From Bacillus salipaludis (lineage in GTDB: Bacteria; Bacillota; Bacilli; Bacillales_B; DSM-18226): a stretch of 64,000 bases of DNA. The position numbers and the translations under genes are program-made. The notes beneath the pieces were generated by a model. The model was not told the origin of the DNA, ran no database searches, and saw only the letters and a program-made list of their open reading frames with translations. Of the stretch, positions 24,990-33,564 are shown one piece after another. Where the stretch lies: NCBI RefSeq assembly GCF_004358205.1, contig NZ_SMYO01000011.1, positions 62,001 through 126,000 on the forward strand. The letters run 5' to 3'. Every line of letters begins with the position of its first letter. The stretch's first letter is position 1.

Positions 24990-26237
24990 ATGCAGGAATC
25001 CATTAAAAAACATGCCAAACAGTTTTCTTCCATTAATGATTTAGATCCACTTATCCAGCAAATTGGGGAAGCAAAATATGTACTCTTAGGGGAGTCATCA
25101 CATGGTACTTCCGAATTTTATACACTTCGTGCTGAATTAACAAAAAAATTAATTACGGAAAAAGGATTTTCGATAATCTCAGTTGAAGGAGATTGGCCAG
25201 CTTGTCAAAATATCAATCGCTATATAAAAGGATACGGCCAACCAAAACAGAATGTTAAGGAAGTATTAGAGGCATTTGAACGATGGCCAACCTGGATGTG
25301 GGCAAATCATGAAATGATCGGCCTTATCGAATGGTTAAAAGATTATAATCAACAAAGTAATCAAAATATTGGTTTTTACGGTATCGATGTCTACAGTTTA
25401 TGGGAAAGCTTGGATGAAATTATCCATTACCTTGAAAAAACACAATCACCAGAACTTGAAACAGCTAGAAAAGCTTTTTCCTGTTTCGAAACGTATAATC
25501 GTAATCATGAATCTTATGCTGTTTCAGCTGGTTATTTATCAGAAAATTGCACCAATGAATCACTCCAATTATTATCATCCATTCAAAAAAATAAATGGAA
25601 ATACCAGGATGACTTCGAGGGAAGCCTGAACATGGAAGTGAACGCACTTGTTACGGCCCATGCGGAAGAATATTATCGCATTATGGTGCGAAGTGATTCA
25701 GAGTCTTGGAATATTCGAGATCGTCACATGGCTGAAGCGATTGAAGCCATTATCAACTATTATGGGGACGATGCAAAGATCATTATCTGGGAGCATAACA
25801 CACATGTTGGCGATGCTCGGGCAACCGACATGAAGGAAGAAGGGATGATCAATGTTGGACAATTGCTTCGAGAGAGGCATCCTAAAAAGGATGTTTACAT
25901 CGTGGGCTTCGGTACCTATAGCGGCACTGTCATTGCTTCTAGAGAGTGGGGCTTGAATTTTCAAATTACGGAGGTGCCTCCTGCTCAATATGGAAGTTGG
26001 GAGTATCTTATGCATTTAAATGGAGAATTTAATCAGTTTCTTTTGTTTACAGATGAACATCGCTATGAATTCGACAATACCATTGGTCATCGGGCAATCG
26101 GTGTTGTCTATCAGCCGGAATATGAGCATTTTGGAAATTATGTTCCTTCTCAAATGGGTGAGCGTTATGATGCGTTCCTATTTATAGACCAAACCACTGC
26201 TCTAAATCCCCTTGTTTTGGAAAAAATCATTTTTTAA
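24990..26237 (+). CDS. Erythromycin esterase family protein
   Basis: About 415 residues of the EreA/EreB/Bcr-type hydrolase fold. Motifs: LGESSHGTSEFYTLRAELT (catalytic-region His), SVEGDWPACQNINRYI, FERWPTWMWANHEMIGLIEWL, NIGFYGIDVYSLW, DRHMAEAI and WEHNTHVGDARATDM. Chromosomal Bacillus homologues are common and do not by themselves imply macrolide resistance; the natural substrate is unknown. ATG 24990 (MQESIKK) is preferred because AAAGGA precedes it; two upstream in-frame ATGs have no spacing. Divergent from the efflux operon. Confidence 0.9.
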   Translation: MQESIKKHAKQFSSINDLDPLIQQIGEAKYVLLGESSHGTSEFYTLRAELTKKLITEKGFSIISVEGDWPACQNINRYIKGYGQPKQNVKEVLEAFERWPTWMWANHEMIGLIEWLKDYNQQSNQNIGFYGIDVYSLWESLDEIIHYLEKTQSPELETARKAFSCFETYNRNHESYAVSAGYLSENCTNESLQLLSSIQKNKWKYQDDFEGSLNMEVNALVTAHAEEYYRIMVRSDSESWNIRDRHMAEAIEAIINYYGDDAKIIIWEHNTHVGDARATDMKEEGMINVGQLLRERHPKKDVYIVGFGTYSGTVIASREWGLNFQITEVPPAQYGSWEYLMHLNGEFNQFLLFTDEHRYEFDNTIGHRAIGVVYQPEYEHFGNYVPSQMGERYDAFLFIDQTTALNPLVLEKIIF

Positions 26238-26242
26238 ACCTT

Positions 26243-26276
26243 AAAGGTCCCCCTTCTACGGAAGAGCGACCTTTTT
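26243..26276 (+). terminator. Terminator after the esterase-family gene
   Basis: AAAGGTC...GACCTTTTT hairpin; may also serve the convergent YmaF gene. Confidence 0.7.
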
Positions 26277-26283
26277 GTTTCTG

Positions 26284-26625
26284 TTATTTTGACCCTGGGG
26301 CGGGGTGATCGACGCCTTTTACATGATGGCTATGGCCATTGTCTTCTGTAGTATGAAAATCATAATAATGAACATGCATACCATTGCCGACAGGAATAGC
26401 TGGACCTGAATAGGCCTTGTAATAATGGGTATGTCCATCCTCAAATAGTACATACCCTTCCGTGTAATGAATATGACTTCCATCCTGAGTTTGAATTGGG
26501 GGCGATGTTACATCTAGGCACTGATGGACATGGTTTAAACTTAAACCTGTATAATCAACAGAACCATGATTATGATGGGGAACAAAACCTTTTACAAAAT
26601 CATCTTTTCCTATTTCATCTCTCAC
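26284..26625 (-). CDS. ymaF: YmaF family His-rich protein
   Basis: A 113-residue protein very rich in His (HHNHG, HIHYTEG, GHTHYYKAYSG, MHVHYYDFHTT, NGHSHHVKG), built from repeated H-x-H strands as in B. subtilis YmaF. The repeats suggest beta-hairpins that could bind metal, but no activity is known. No signal peptide. Convergent with the esterase gene. Confidence 0.85.
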   Translation of the reverse strand: MRDEIGKDDFVKGFVPHHNHGSVDYTGLSLNHVHQCLDVTSPPIQTQDGSHIHYTEGYVLFEDGHTHYYKAYSGPAIPVGNGMHVHYYDFHTTEDNGHSHHVKGVDHPAPGSK

Positions 26626-26701
26626 ACTCTTCCCTCCATGTTTGAAAATTCATCCTGCTTAACTATATGCGCGAAATTTTTAAAAAAGAAAACAAAAATG
26701 T

Positions 26702-26731
26702 ACATAGGCTAATGTGTAAGTTCACATACTA
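26702..26731 (+). promoter_or_regulatory. Possible forespore (sigma-G/F-type) promoter
   Basis: ACATA (26702-26706) and CATACTA (26725-26731) with an 18-bp spacer before the first DUF1657 gene fit the sigma-G pattern (GNATR and CATNNTA) except at the first base. No sigma-A promoter is as good here. Confidence 0.45.
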
Positions 26732-26770
26732 CTTTTGTAATTGAATTCAATGAAAAAGAGGGATCACTAA

Positions 26771-26974
26771 ATGACAGTTGGAACACAAGTAAAGCAAGCC
26801 TTAGCTAGTTTAAAAAGTGCCCAAGCAAGTTTTGAAACCTTTGCATTAGCCACTGATAACCAAAACGCAAAACAGCTTTATCAACAAGCTGCCCAGCAAA
26901 CTCAATCAGTGTTAGATAGCTTAGAACCACGCCTTCAAGAAATTCAGGCCGAAGAGCCACAATACAATCAATAA
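26771..26974 (+). CDS. DUF1657 domain protein (first copy)
   Basis: A 67-residue helical protein (VKQALASLKSAQASFETFALATDNQNAKQLYQQ... EEPQYNQ). DUF1657 genes in Bacillus accompany spoVA-type and DUF421 genes expressed in spores. Start preceded by AGAGGGATCACTAA. It is followed by a terminator-like hairpin (26991-27011), a second DUF1657 gene and a DUF421 gene, all on the plus strand. Molecular role unknown. Confidence 0.85.
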   Translation: MTVGTQVKQALASLKSAQASFETFALATDNQNAKQLYQQAAQQTQSVLDSLEPRLQEIQAEEPQYNQ

Positions 26975-26990
26975 TAAGCAAATAGGTTGG

Positions 26991-27012
26991 CGTTTCTGCC
27001 AACCCCTTTTTC
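26991..27012 (+). terminator. Hairpin between DUF1657 genes
   Basis: GGTTGGC / GCCAACC stem with a CCTTTTT tail; probably partial termination inside the operon. Confidence 0.65.
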
Positions 27013-27067
27013 ATTTCTGTAGTGAATCTCATTACATAGTAAGTCCTTCAAGAAAGGAAGATGCATT

Positions 27068-27271
27068 GTGACCGTTGCTTCTAATGTAAAGACAACACTT
27101 GCAACGATTAAAGATATTGAGGCACAGTTATCGGCTCTGGCTCTCAACTCACTTGATGAGGAAGCGAAAAGAGTTTTTCATGAGACTGCCCTTACATTTG
27201 AACATGTAAAAAAGGACATTCAGACAAGAGTATATGAACTTGAACGTCAAGAACCGCAATACAAAGGATAA
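27068..27271 (+). CDS. DUF1657 domain protein (second copy)
   Basis: A 67-residue paralogue of the preceding gene (TVASNVKTTLATIKDIEAQL; ELERQEPQYKG). It starts at GTG 27068 with AAGGAAG seven bases upstream; an ATG at 27061 is in another frame and stops quickly. Nineteen bases separate it from the DUF421 gene, so the two are cotranscribed. Same family end (EPQY) as copy one. Confidence 0.85.
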   Translation: MTVASNVKTTLATIKDIEAQLSALALNSLDEEAKRVFHETALTFEHVKKDIQTRVYELERQEPQYKG

Positions 27272-27290
27272 TGGATTGAGGTGAGAAAAG

Positions 27291-28151
27291 ATGCCTGGAT
27301 GGGTTTTAATTATTGCTCGATCACTAATCTTCTTATTATTAGTATTTCTAACCACTAAACTTCTTGGAAAAAAACAAATCTCCGAACTTAACTTCTTTGA
27401 GTATGTTGCAGGCATTACTATAGGCAGTATTGCTGGTGAAGTAGTGACTGGGCTTGAAAGTAATGCATATCATGGGGCGTTGGCCATCATCGTGTTTGGC
27501 CTGATTACTTTCATGGCTGACTTCCTTTCATTAAAAAGCAAAAAGTTCCGTGATGTTATGGATGGTAGAGGAGCTGTAGTAATTAAGGATGGAAAAGTTT
27601 TGGAAGAAAATTTAAAGAAGGAAAAATACACGATTGATGAATTATCCGCCCTGCTTAGGCAGAAGGACATTTTTAGAATCGCTGATGTTGAGTTTGCTGT
27701 TCTTGAACCTAAAGGGAATTTGAGTGCAATGTTGAAAAAAGAGAATCGACCTCTCACTCCCAAAGATTTGCAAATGAAAACCGCAAATGAAAAAGAGCCC
27801 CAAACTGTTATTATGGACGGTAAAATTTTAGATGAAGCACTTCGTTCATCAGGAAAAAGCCGTGGCTGGCTTACTACAGAATTAGAAAAACTCGGGGTTA
27901 CACTTGATAATGTTTTTATCGGACAGGTGGATTCATACGGGGAATTAACCATCGATATTTATGATGACAAATTACAAGTAGCTTCCCCACAGCAGCGCCC
28001 GCTATTAATGGCGATGCTGAAAAAAACCCATGCAGACTTGGAGTTATTTTCATTAGCCACTAACTGTGAGGAATCAAAGGACATGTATATGAAAAATGCA
28101 GCCATTGTCCAAAATTCAATCGATCAGTTAGCTCCTTATTTGAATGGTTAA
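27291..28151 (+). CDS. DUF421 (YetF-like) membrane protein with C-terminal DUF1657-like segment
   Basis: A 286-residue protein: three N-terminal membrane helices (LIIARSLIFLLLVFLTTKLLG; FEYVAGITIGSIAGEV; ALAIIVFGLITFMADFL), then the cytoplasmic DUF421 alpha/beta domain (RGAVVIKDGKVLEENLKKEKYT; VEFAVLEPKGNLSAML). The last 50 residues (LLMAMLKKTHADLELFSLAT ... DQLAPYLNG) resemble the two DUF1657 proteins encoded just upstream, pointing to a fusion. Homologues belong to spore-associated operons. GAGGTGAGAAAAG precedes the start; a terminator follows. Confidence 0.88.
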   Translation: MPGWVLIIARSLIFLLLVFLTTKLLGKKQISELNFFEYVAGITIGSIAGEVVTGLESNAYHGALAIIVFGLITFMADFLSLKSKKFRDVMDGRGAVVIKDGKVLEENLKKEKYTIDELSALLRQKDIFRIADVEFAVLEPKGNLSAMLKKENRPLTPKDLQMKTANEKEPQTVIMDGKILDEALRSSGKSRGWLTTELEKLGVTLDNVFIGQVDSYGELTIDIYDDKLQVASPQQRPLLMAMLKKTHADLELFSLATNCEESKDMYMKNAAIVQNSIDQLAPYLNG

Positions 28152-28154
28152 AAA

Positions 28155-28190
28155 GGAAGATCCTTATTCAATCAGATAAGGATCTTTTCG
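28155..28190 (+). terminator. Terminator of the DUF1657-DUF421 operon
   Basis: AAGATCCTTAT / ATAAGGATCTTTT hairpin with an eight-base loop. Confidence 0.85.
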
Positions 28191-28307
28191 TCTTTACGCA
28201 CTTAGTACAGCAGATGTGAATCATTATTTAGACTCTTCATAGTTATCCCGGTCGATACTAGAAAATGGTTACCACTTTATTTCGATAAAAAGCCGATGGC
28301 ATAATGA

Positions 28308-28342
28308 AAAGGCTTGTTCCTTAAACTAAGAACAAGCCTTTT
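28308..28342 (-). terminator. Terminator of the second YitT gene
   Basis: AAAGGCTTGTTC / GAACAAGCCTTTT, near-symmetric, ten-base loop; followed by U residues on the minus strand. Confidence 0.8.
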
Positions 28343-28347
28343 GTGTA

Positions 28348-29196
28348 CTAATTTGGACTGGGTCGATGAAACAGTCCCATTACTTCGATTGTTTCGGTAA
28401 TATTAACAAATGCTGAAGTATCCACCTCAGAGATGAGATTTTTAACATCATTTAATTCATACCTGGAAATAACCGTGACTAAAATATTCCTTTTGTTATT
28501 GGAGTAACCGCCTACTCCATCCATTATCGTTAAACCTCTGTACAAATTAGACAGCAGATGTTTTCGCATTTCTTCGCCTTTTTCAGTAATAATCATAATG
28601 GTGAGCTTGGCATGGTCCGTGTAAATGGCATCGACCACTTTACCGGTAACAAAAATGGAGACCAATGTATTGAGAGCAGAATCCCAATTAAATAAAAATC
28701 CACTGATGATTATGACTACACCGTTCATCCCAGATAGAAGGGCACCAATTGGAAAATCCATTTTTCTAGCTAGAATCATGCTAATGATATCAAAACCGCC
28801 TGTAGATCCAGAGCTGCGAAATACCATTCCGACCCCAAGTCCCGTAATAGCTCCCCCAAATATAGAAGAAAGTATTTTATCTTGCGCGATGGCATGAACA
28901 GGAATGATATAAAGACCAATCGAAATAATGATTACGGATAGGATGGAATTAATAATTAACCTTCTACCGAGCATTTTATATCCAATAATTAATAACGGAA
29001 GATTCAAAAGAAAGTTCGCAAATCCCGTATTTAACGGGGTAATCATCCCTAGAATCATGGAAATTCCGCTCATTCCTCCACTTAAGACTTGATGAGGAAT
29101 TAAGAAAAGATTAAATCCAAAAGCAACAATGAGAGAACCGAAAACTATTCCAAGATATTGCAAGAAAGTGCCCCTCCTACTATCTATTCTTTTCAA
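28348..29196 (-). CDS. YitT family membrane protein (second copy)
   Basis: A 282-residue paralogue of the protein at 19440-20357: multi-helix membrane domain (YLGIVFGSLIVAFGFNLFLIP; SGGMSGISMILGMI; MVFRSSGSTGGFDIISMIL) and C-terminal DUF2179 domain (RGLTIMDGVGGYSNNKRNILVTVI). The 19440 protein has GSLDGTE where this one has GSTGGFD. Role unknown; probably single-gene transcript. Convergent with the DUF421 gene. Confidence 0.9.
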   Translation of the reverse strand: MKRIDSRRGTFLQYLGIVFGSLIVAFGFNLFLIPHQVLSGGMSGISMILGMITPLNTGFANFLLNLPLLIIGYKMLGRRLIINSILSVIIISIGLYIIPVHAIAQDKILSSIFGGAITGLGVGMVFRSSGSTGGFDIISMILARKMDFPIGALLSGMNGVVIIISGFLFNWDSALNTLVSIFVTGKVVDAIYTDHAKLTIMIITEKGEEMRKHLLSNLYRGLTIMDGVGGYSNNKRNILVTVISRYELNDVKNLISEVDTSAFVNITETIEVMGLFHRPSPN

Positions 29197-29419
29197 ATAT
29201 CATACCGATTCTCGGACCCCAAGTAAATTTAATAGTTTTTTACAATAATATACAATTATCTGATAAATATAAATTTTCTTTTATTAATCTTTTCGGATAT
29301 TTTACCAATATTATTTAAAAAAACCTGATAAAATTGAATTTATATGTAAGTTATGTACTATTTATTCAGTGTTTTATTTTTCCCTTATTTTGATAAAAAT
29401 TATTCTTCAAGAAAAACAA
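29197..29419. other. AT-rich divergent spacer
   Basis: Very AT-rich; holds the promoter region of the YitT gene on the minus strand and nothing else I can assign before the lysP promoter at 29420. Confidence 0.5.
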
Positions 29420-29447
29420 TTGACAATTCTTTAATATTATTTATACT
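29420..29447 (+). promoter_or_regulatory. Promoter of the lysine riboswitch-lysP transcript
   Basis: TTGACA (29420-29425) and TATACT (29442-29447) with a 16-bp spacer; transcription would begin about 25 bases before the aptamer. Confidence 0.75.
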
Positions 29448-29477
29448 TTATTAATATATTAACTTTAATATTTAAAT

Positions 29478-29675
29478 CCTCATCAAGCCGATGAGGTAGA
29501 GGTCGCGGTTTTTATTAGTAATGCGGACGAGATGTGAGAGACATCGTTAACTCCGTTTGAAAGGAAAAGCCGCCGAAGCGTATTTTTTTCTCTTAAAAAA
29601 GTATGCTGGGGCTGTCTCCGAATAGGAACAGAACTGTCATGATTAGCCCTACCAGCCAATCGTGTTGAGCTATCT
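29478..29675 (+). ncRNA. Lysine riboswitch (L-box)
   Basis: The conserved L-box blocks appear in order: GATGAGGTAGAGGTCGCGG, AGTAATGCGG, GAAAGGAAAAGCCGCCGAAG, TGCTGGGGCTG, GAACTGTCATG and GAGCTATC. It is followed by a terminator and then an amino acid permease closely resembling LysP. L-boxes sense lysine and stop transcription when lysine is abundant, so the permease should be made on lysine shortage. Confidence 0.95.
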
Positions 29676-29702
29676 TTCGGAAGGTATGATGCGGGGTATT
29701 GA

Positions 29703-29737
29703 TATGCCACCTGAATCTACTTCGGTGGCATTTTTTA
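29703..29737 (+). terminator. Lysine riboswitch terminator
   Basis: TGCCACC / GGTGGCA stem followed by six U residues, 86 bases before lysP. Confidence 0.9.
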
Positions 29738-29822
29738 TTCCAAACTCCTTCCTATTAGAAAAGCTGTAGCACCTTTTTTTAGGTGCCGTAACTAGACAGC
29801 AAAGAAAAGGAGTATAGATAAT

Positions 29823-31304
29823 ATGCAAACTGCACGTGTATCAAAAGAAAATTCAAGTGCTGATGTTCTAATCTCGAACAAAGAAAAATCAGGATTAAAG
29901 CGCAGCTTAAAAGCCCGTCACCTTACAATGATCTCCCTCGGGGGGACAATCGGGACAGGTTTATTCCTTGCAAGCGGCGGGGCAATCGCTACTGCCGGAC
30001 CTGGTGGCGCGATTCTTTCCTATCTAATCATTGGGATTATGGTTTACTTTTTAATGACAAGCTTAGCCGAAATGGGCTCCTATATGCCGGTTGCTGGAAG
30101 CTTTAGTACGTATGCAAGCAAATTTGTTGACCCTTCCTTAGGATTCGCTCTTGGGTGGAATTATTGGTATAACTGGGCCATCACCATTGCTGCAGAATTA
30201 GCAGCTGTTACAATGATCATGAAATTTTGGTTTCCGCACACCCCATCTATTTTGTGGAGTGCCATCTTTTTAGCAATTATGTTTCTACTAAACTTTATTT
30301 CGGTTAAAGGCTTTGGTGAAGCGGAATATTGGTTCTCCTTAATTAAAGTTGTCACAGTTATCATCTTTATTATTACTGGAACATTAATGATATTTGGTAT
30401 TATGGGCGGACATGTTATCGGTTTCAAGAATTTCACTGTTGGGGATGCCCCTTTCCATGGTGGTTTCATGACCATGCTTGGAATCTTTATGGCAGCCGGA
30501 TTTTCCTTCCAAGGAACAGAGCTTCTTGGTGTGGCAGCCGGTGAAACAGACAATCCAGAAAAAGCAATTCCTCGTGCTGTTCGTCAAGTTTTCTGGCGCA
30601 TTCTATTATTCTATGTTTTAGCTATTTTAGTAATTGGTTTATTGATTCCATACACGAACAGTAACTTAGCAAACAGCGATGTAACAGTCAGTCCGTTTAC
30701 ACTTGTATTCCAAAAAGCAGGGATCGCCTTTGCTGCATCTGTCATGAATGCTGTTATTTTAACTGCGGTATTATCAGCAGGAAATTCAGGGATGTATGCC
30801 TCAACTCGTATGCTTTGGGAATTAGCTCGTCAAGGTAAAGCACCAAAATTTCTTGGCAAATTAAATAAAAATGGTGTACCTGTTAATGCGTTAATTGTTA
30901 CTACTTTAGTTGGCACTCTTGCATTTCTTGCTTCCCTCTTCGGAGATGGAACTGTATATATTTGGTTATTGAATGCTTCAGGTATGTCAGGTTTCATCGC
31001 TTGGTTGGGAATTGCGATATGCCATTACCGTTTCCGCAGAGCCTATGTTGCACAAGGCAGAGACTTAAGCAAACTTCCATATAAATCTAAGCTTTTCCCA
31101 TTTGGTCCAATCTTTGCCTTTGTTGTGTGCGGATTCGTCGTTTTAGGTCAAAACTACTCCGCATTTACCGGAGACCATATTGATTGGAATGGTGTATTAG
31201 TCTCCTATATCGGATTGCCATTGTTTATCATCTTATGGTTAGGATATAAATTTACAAAAAAGACGAAATTAATTCCTTTAGATAAATGTGATTTAAATAA
31301 CTAA
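29823..31304 (+). CDS. lysP: Lysine-specific permease LysP
   Basis: Twelve-helix APC-superfamily (AAT family) lysine:proton symporter, 493 residues. Almost every conserved block of E. coli LysP is present: GGTIGTGLFLASGGAIATAG, FALGWNYWYNWAITIA, GFGEAEYWFSLIKV, GFSFQGTELLGVAAGE, RAVRQVFWRILLFYV, SAGNSGMYASTRMLWELA and GFIAWLGIAI. The hydrophilic N-terminus is about 30 residues. Under control of the lysine riboswitch upstream, which independently supports the substrate. Monocistronic with a terminator after it. Confidence 0.96.
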   Translation: MQTARVSKENSSADVLISNKEKSGLKRSLKARHLTMISLGGTIGTGLFLASGGAIATAGPGGAILSYLIIGIMVYFLMTSLAEMGSYMPVAGSFSTYASKFVDPSLGFALGWNYWYNWAITIAAELAAVTMIMKFWFPHTPSILWSAIFLAIMFLLNFISVKGFGEAEYWFSLIKVVTVIIFIITGTLMIFGIMGGHVIGFKNFTVGDAPFHGGFMTMLGIFMAAGFSFQGTELLGVAAGETDNPEKAIPRAVRQVFWRILLFYVLAILVIGLLIPYTNSNLANSDVTVSPFTLVFQKAGIAFAASVMNAVILTAVLSAGNSGMYASTRMLWELARQGKAPKFLGKLNKNGVPVNALIVTTLVGTLAFLASLFGDGTVYIWLLNASGMSGFIAWLGIAICHYRFRRAYVAQGRDLSKLPYKSKLFPFGPIFAFVVCGFVVLGQNYSAFTGDHIDWNGVLVSYIGLPLFIILWLGYKFTKKTKLIPLDKCDLNN

Positions 31305-31308
31305 TTAG

Positions 31309-31338
31309 AATAGCACGCTAAGGCGTGCTATTTTTTTT
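31309..31338 (+). terminator. lysP terminator
   Basis: ATAGCACGC / GCGTGCTAT hairpin followed by eight U residues. Confidence 0.9.
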
Positions 31339-31446
31339 CAAATTGATTTTTTAAAACAGCTAATACTCTTTTCATCAGCGTAACGTCTTTTCTTCCCTAC
31401 AAAATAAAAAACAGACCCAAAGATGATGAGACTGTTTTTAACTATA

Positions 31447-31665
31447 TTATTTATCTTCTGATGTCCAAACATACAGATCTTCAATTTGGCAATTCAATTC
31501 TTTGGAAATAGTCATGGCATTGTTCAAATTCATTACTCTCTTGGATAAGTAATCATTGAGTTGACTTTTAGGAATATTCGTATTCCTTTCCAAGCTGTCT
31601 AAATCCATACTGTTTTTTGATAATAATTCTTTGAGGTTACTCTTTTTCGCCTTATAATTCGTCAA
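31447..31665 (-). CDS. Small XRE-type helix-turn-helix protein
   Basis: A 72-residue Cro/CI-like regulator from a TTG start with GAGGTG upstream. The helix-turn-helix is LKELLSKNSMDLDSLERNTNIPKSQLNDYLSKR (about residues 11-43), followed by a short C-terminal helix (AMTISKELNCQIEDLYVW). A perfect six-base inverted repeat lies 22 bases upstream over the promoter, consistent with autoregulation. No partner gene is adjacent. Confidence 0.8.
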   Translation of the reverse strand: MTNYKAKKSNLKELLSKNSMDLDSLERNTNIPKSQLNDYLSKRVMNLNNAMTISKELNCQIEDLYVWTSEDK

Positions 31666-31686
31666 AATGACACCTCACTTTTTATT

Positions 31687-31701
31687 TAGTATAACATACT
31701 A
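31687..31701. promoter_or_regulatory. Possible operator of the XRE-type gene
   Basis: TAGTAT-AAC-ATACTA, a perfect 6-3-6 inverted repeat overlapping a minus-strand TATACT that could be the -10 element. Confidence 0.5.
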
Positions 31702-31832
31702 TTTCAAAATTGGAAGGTAATAGATAGATGAGTAATATTTTTCCAAAAAATAATAAAGTTCCTCTCCTATAACAAGGAGTATTTTTTCATACTATAGTAT
31801 AATGGAGGTAGAATATTAAATGGGGTGTTAAT

Positions 31833-32006
31833 TTGGGAAGTTCAAACAACCGCTATAATAGTGGAGAGATTGTATATATTAAAGGAACGGAAGAGATGGT
31901 TACGATTTTGAAATGGCAATATGTAAAAAACATGAAAAGATATTCTTATGTTGTTAAAGAGCACCCGTCCACATTTTTCTTCGAAGAGGAGTTACACCGT
32001 CCGTAA
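31833..32006 (+). CDS. Small conserved-looking protein, 57 aa
   Basis: TTG-started frame beginning GSSNNRYNSGEIVYIKG and ending FFFEEELHRP, with GGGGTG six bases upstream and a TATAAT (about 31797-31802) before it. The pattern GEIVYIKGTEEMVTILKWQYV suggests a small SH3-like beta-barrel, possibly related to YorP-type Bacillus proteins. It converges on asnS and shares its terminator. Assignment as a gene rests on start signals and composition. Confidence 0.62.
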   Translation: MGSSNNRYNSGEIVYIKGTEEMVTILKWQYVKNMKRYSYVVKEHPSTFFFEEELHRP

Positions 32007-32025
32007 TTCCTCGCTACTTCAGTCA

Positions 32026-32058
32026 AAAAAAGAAGACCATTCCGGCCTTCTTTTTATT
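32026..32058. terminator. Bidirectional terminator between the 57-residue gene and asnS
   Basis: AAGAAGGCC / GGTCTTCTT (minus strand) with U-runs on both sides. Confidence 0.8.
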
Positions 32059-32068
32059 TTGTTTTTAA

Positions 32069-33460
32069 TTAAAAATCTGCGTTTCCTGTTGTTCTTGGGA
32101 ATGGTATAACATCTCTAATATTCGACATGCCTGTTAAGTACATGATTAAGCGTTCGAAACCTAGACCATATCCGGAGTGCTTTGTACCGCCGTACTTTCT
32201 TAGCTCCAAATACCACCAATAATCTTCCTCGCTCATTCCAAGTTCTTTGATTTTTGAGGCAAGAATCTCTTCGCGCTCCTCACGCTGACTGCCTCCGATT
32301 AGTTCACCGATACCAGGCACAAGTAAATCGGTCGCAGCAACTGTCTTGTCGTCTTCGTTTAATCTCATATAGAAAGCTTTGATTTCTTTCGGATAATCCG
32401 TAACAAATACTGGCTTCTGGTAGACTTTTTCACATAGGTAGCGTTCATGCTCGGTTTGTAAGTCTAGTCCCCACTCAACAGGGTAAGCAAACTGCTCTCC
32501 GGATTTTTGTAAAAGTTCAATTGCCTCCGTATAGGTTACACGGCCAAAATCTGCCTTATGGGCGCTATTAAGGCGATCTAACAAGCCTTTTTCAATAAAG
32601 CTGTTAAAAAAGTTCATTTCTTCAGGTGCCTGTTCAAGAACATAACCAATCACATATTTGACCATGTCCTCAGCAAGATCCATAATATCTGGAAGCTCTG
32701 CAAAAGCAACCTCTGGCTCAATCATCCAAAATTCAGCTGCATGCCTTGCCGTATTGGAGTTCTCTGCCCTAAATGTCGGACCAAAGGTATATACATTTCG
32801 GAATGCCAACGCAAAGGCTTCACCGGATAACTGACCGCTCACCGTAAGATTTGTTTCTTTTCCAAAGAAATCCATCGTGTTATCAACTTTTCCTTCTTCA
32901 TTTTTCGGAAGGTTGTCCATATCCAAGTTGGTCACTCTGAACATTTCACCAGCACCTTCCGTATCACTGCCAGTGATGATTGGCGAATGAACATACACGA
33001 AGCCTTTTTCTTGGAAAAATTGATGAATCGCATAAGATGCTAGAGAGCGTATACGGAACACTGCTGAAAATGTATTTGTTCTTGGCCGTAAATGAGCAAT
33101 CGTTCTTAAATACTCAAATGAGTGCTTTTTCTTTTGTAATGGGTAATCTACATTCGAAGTACCTTCAATGGAAATTTCAGTTGCTTTAATTTCAAAAGGC
33201 TGCTTCGCTTGAGGCGTATGAATAAAATCACCGACAACCTTAATCGATGAGCTGATTGGGAGCTTAGCGATTTCTTTAAAATTATCCAATTGTTCGTCAA
33301 AAACAATTTGAACCCCTTTAAAAAAGCTTCCATCATTTATTTCAATAAAGCCAAAGGTTTTGGAATCACGAATGGTACGAATCCAACCCGATAATTGAAC
33401 TTTTTGATCAATATAATTTTCTGTATTTCTGTACAAATCCTTAATTAAGGAATTTTTCAT
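32069..33460 (-). CDS. asnS: Asparaginyl-tRNA synthetase
   Basis: Class II synthetase charging tRNA-Asn, 463 residues. N-terminal OB-fold anticodon domain ([25 protein letters not shown]), then catalytic core with motif 2 ([26 protein letters not shown]) and motif 3 ([15 protein letters not shown]). An insertion about residues 180-200 ([19 protein letters not shown]) makes it longer than the 430-residue form. GAGG precedes the start. The leader holds a terminator and an alternative hairpin, suggesting transcription attenuation. Confidence 0.96.
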   Translation of the reverse strand: MKNSLIKDLYRNTENYIDQKVQLSGWIRTIRDSKTFGFIEINDGSFFKGVQIVFDEQLDNFKEIAKLPISSSIKVVGDFIHTPQAKQPFEIKATEISIEGTSNVDYPLQKKKHSFEYLRTIAHLRPRTNTFSAVFRIRSLASYAIHQFFQEKGFVYVHSPIITGSDTEGAGEMFRVTNLDMDNLPKNEEGKVDNTMDFFGKETNLTVSGQLSGEAFALAFRNVYTFGPTFRAENSNTARHAAEFWMIEPEVAFAELPDIMDLAEDMVKYVIGYVLEQAPEEMNFFNSFIEKGLLDRLNSAHKADFGRVTYTEAIELLQKSGEQFAYPVEWGLDLQTEHERYLCEKVYQKPVFVTDYPKEIKAFYMRLNEDDKTVAATDLLVPGIGELIGGSQREEREEILASKIKELGMSEEDYWWYLELRKYGGTKHSGYGLGFERLIMYLTGMSNIRDVIPFPRTTGNADF

Positions 33461-33491
33461 TACAATAGACCTCCTAAAGCATTTAAATATG

Positions 33492-33525
33492 TAAAAAAAC
33501 CTCTCACCCCAAGCGGGATGAAAGG
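33492..33525 (-). terminator. Attenuator-type terminator in the asnS leader
   Basis: Minus-strand 12-bp stem ACCTTTCATCCC / GGGGTGAGAGGT (with G-U pairs) and a seven-U tail. It lies after the promoter and 32 bases before the asnS start, so it can only act on asnS itself. Confidence 0.8.
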
Positions 33526-33558
33526 TAAATCCACGACAAAAAGTTTTTCTTTTATCCC
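33492..33558 (-). promoter_or_regulatory. asnS leader with mutually exclusive hairpins
   Basis: The first bases of the predicted transcript (GGGATAAAAG, 33549-33558) can pair with CTTTCATCCC (33514-33523), the same strand of sequence that forms the left arm of the terminator. This is the layout of an antiterminator/terminator switch, here only about 100 nt long. No T-box AGGGTGG element is present. Confidence 0.5.
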
Positions 33559-33564
33559 TTCAAT

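Noticed and set aside
24990..26237. Macrolide resistance gene
   Set aside because: Chromosomal erythromycin esterase family members are widespread with unknown substrates; the context does not show a resistance cassette.
26771..28151. Complete mobile spoVA heat-resistance operon
   Set aside because: The spoVAC/AD/AEb genes and transposon parts are missing; only the DUF1657/DUF421 genes are present.
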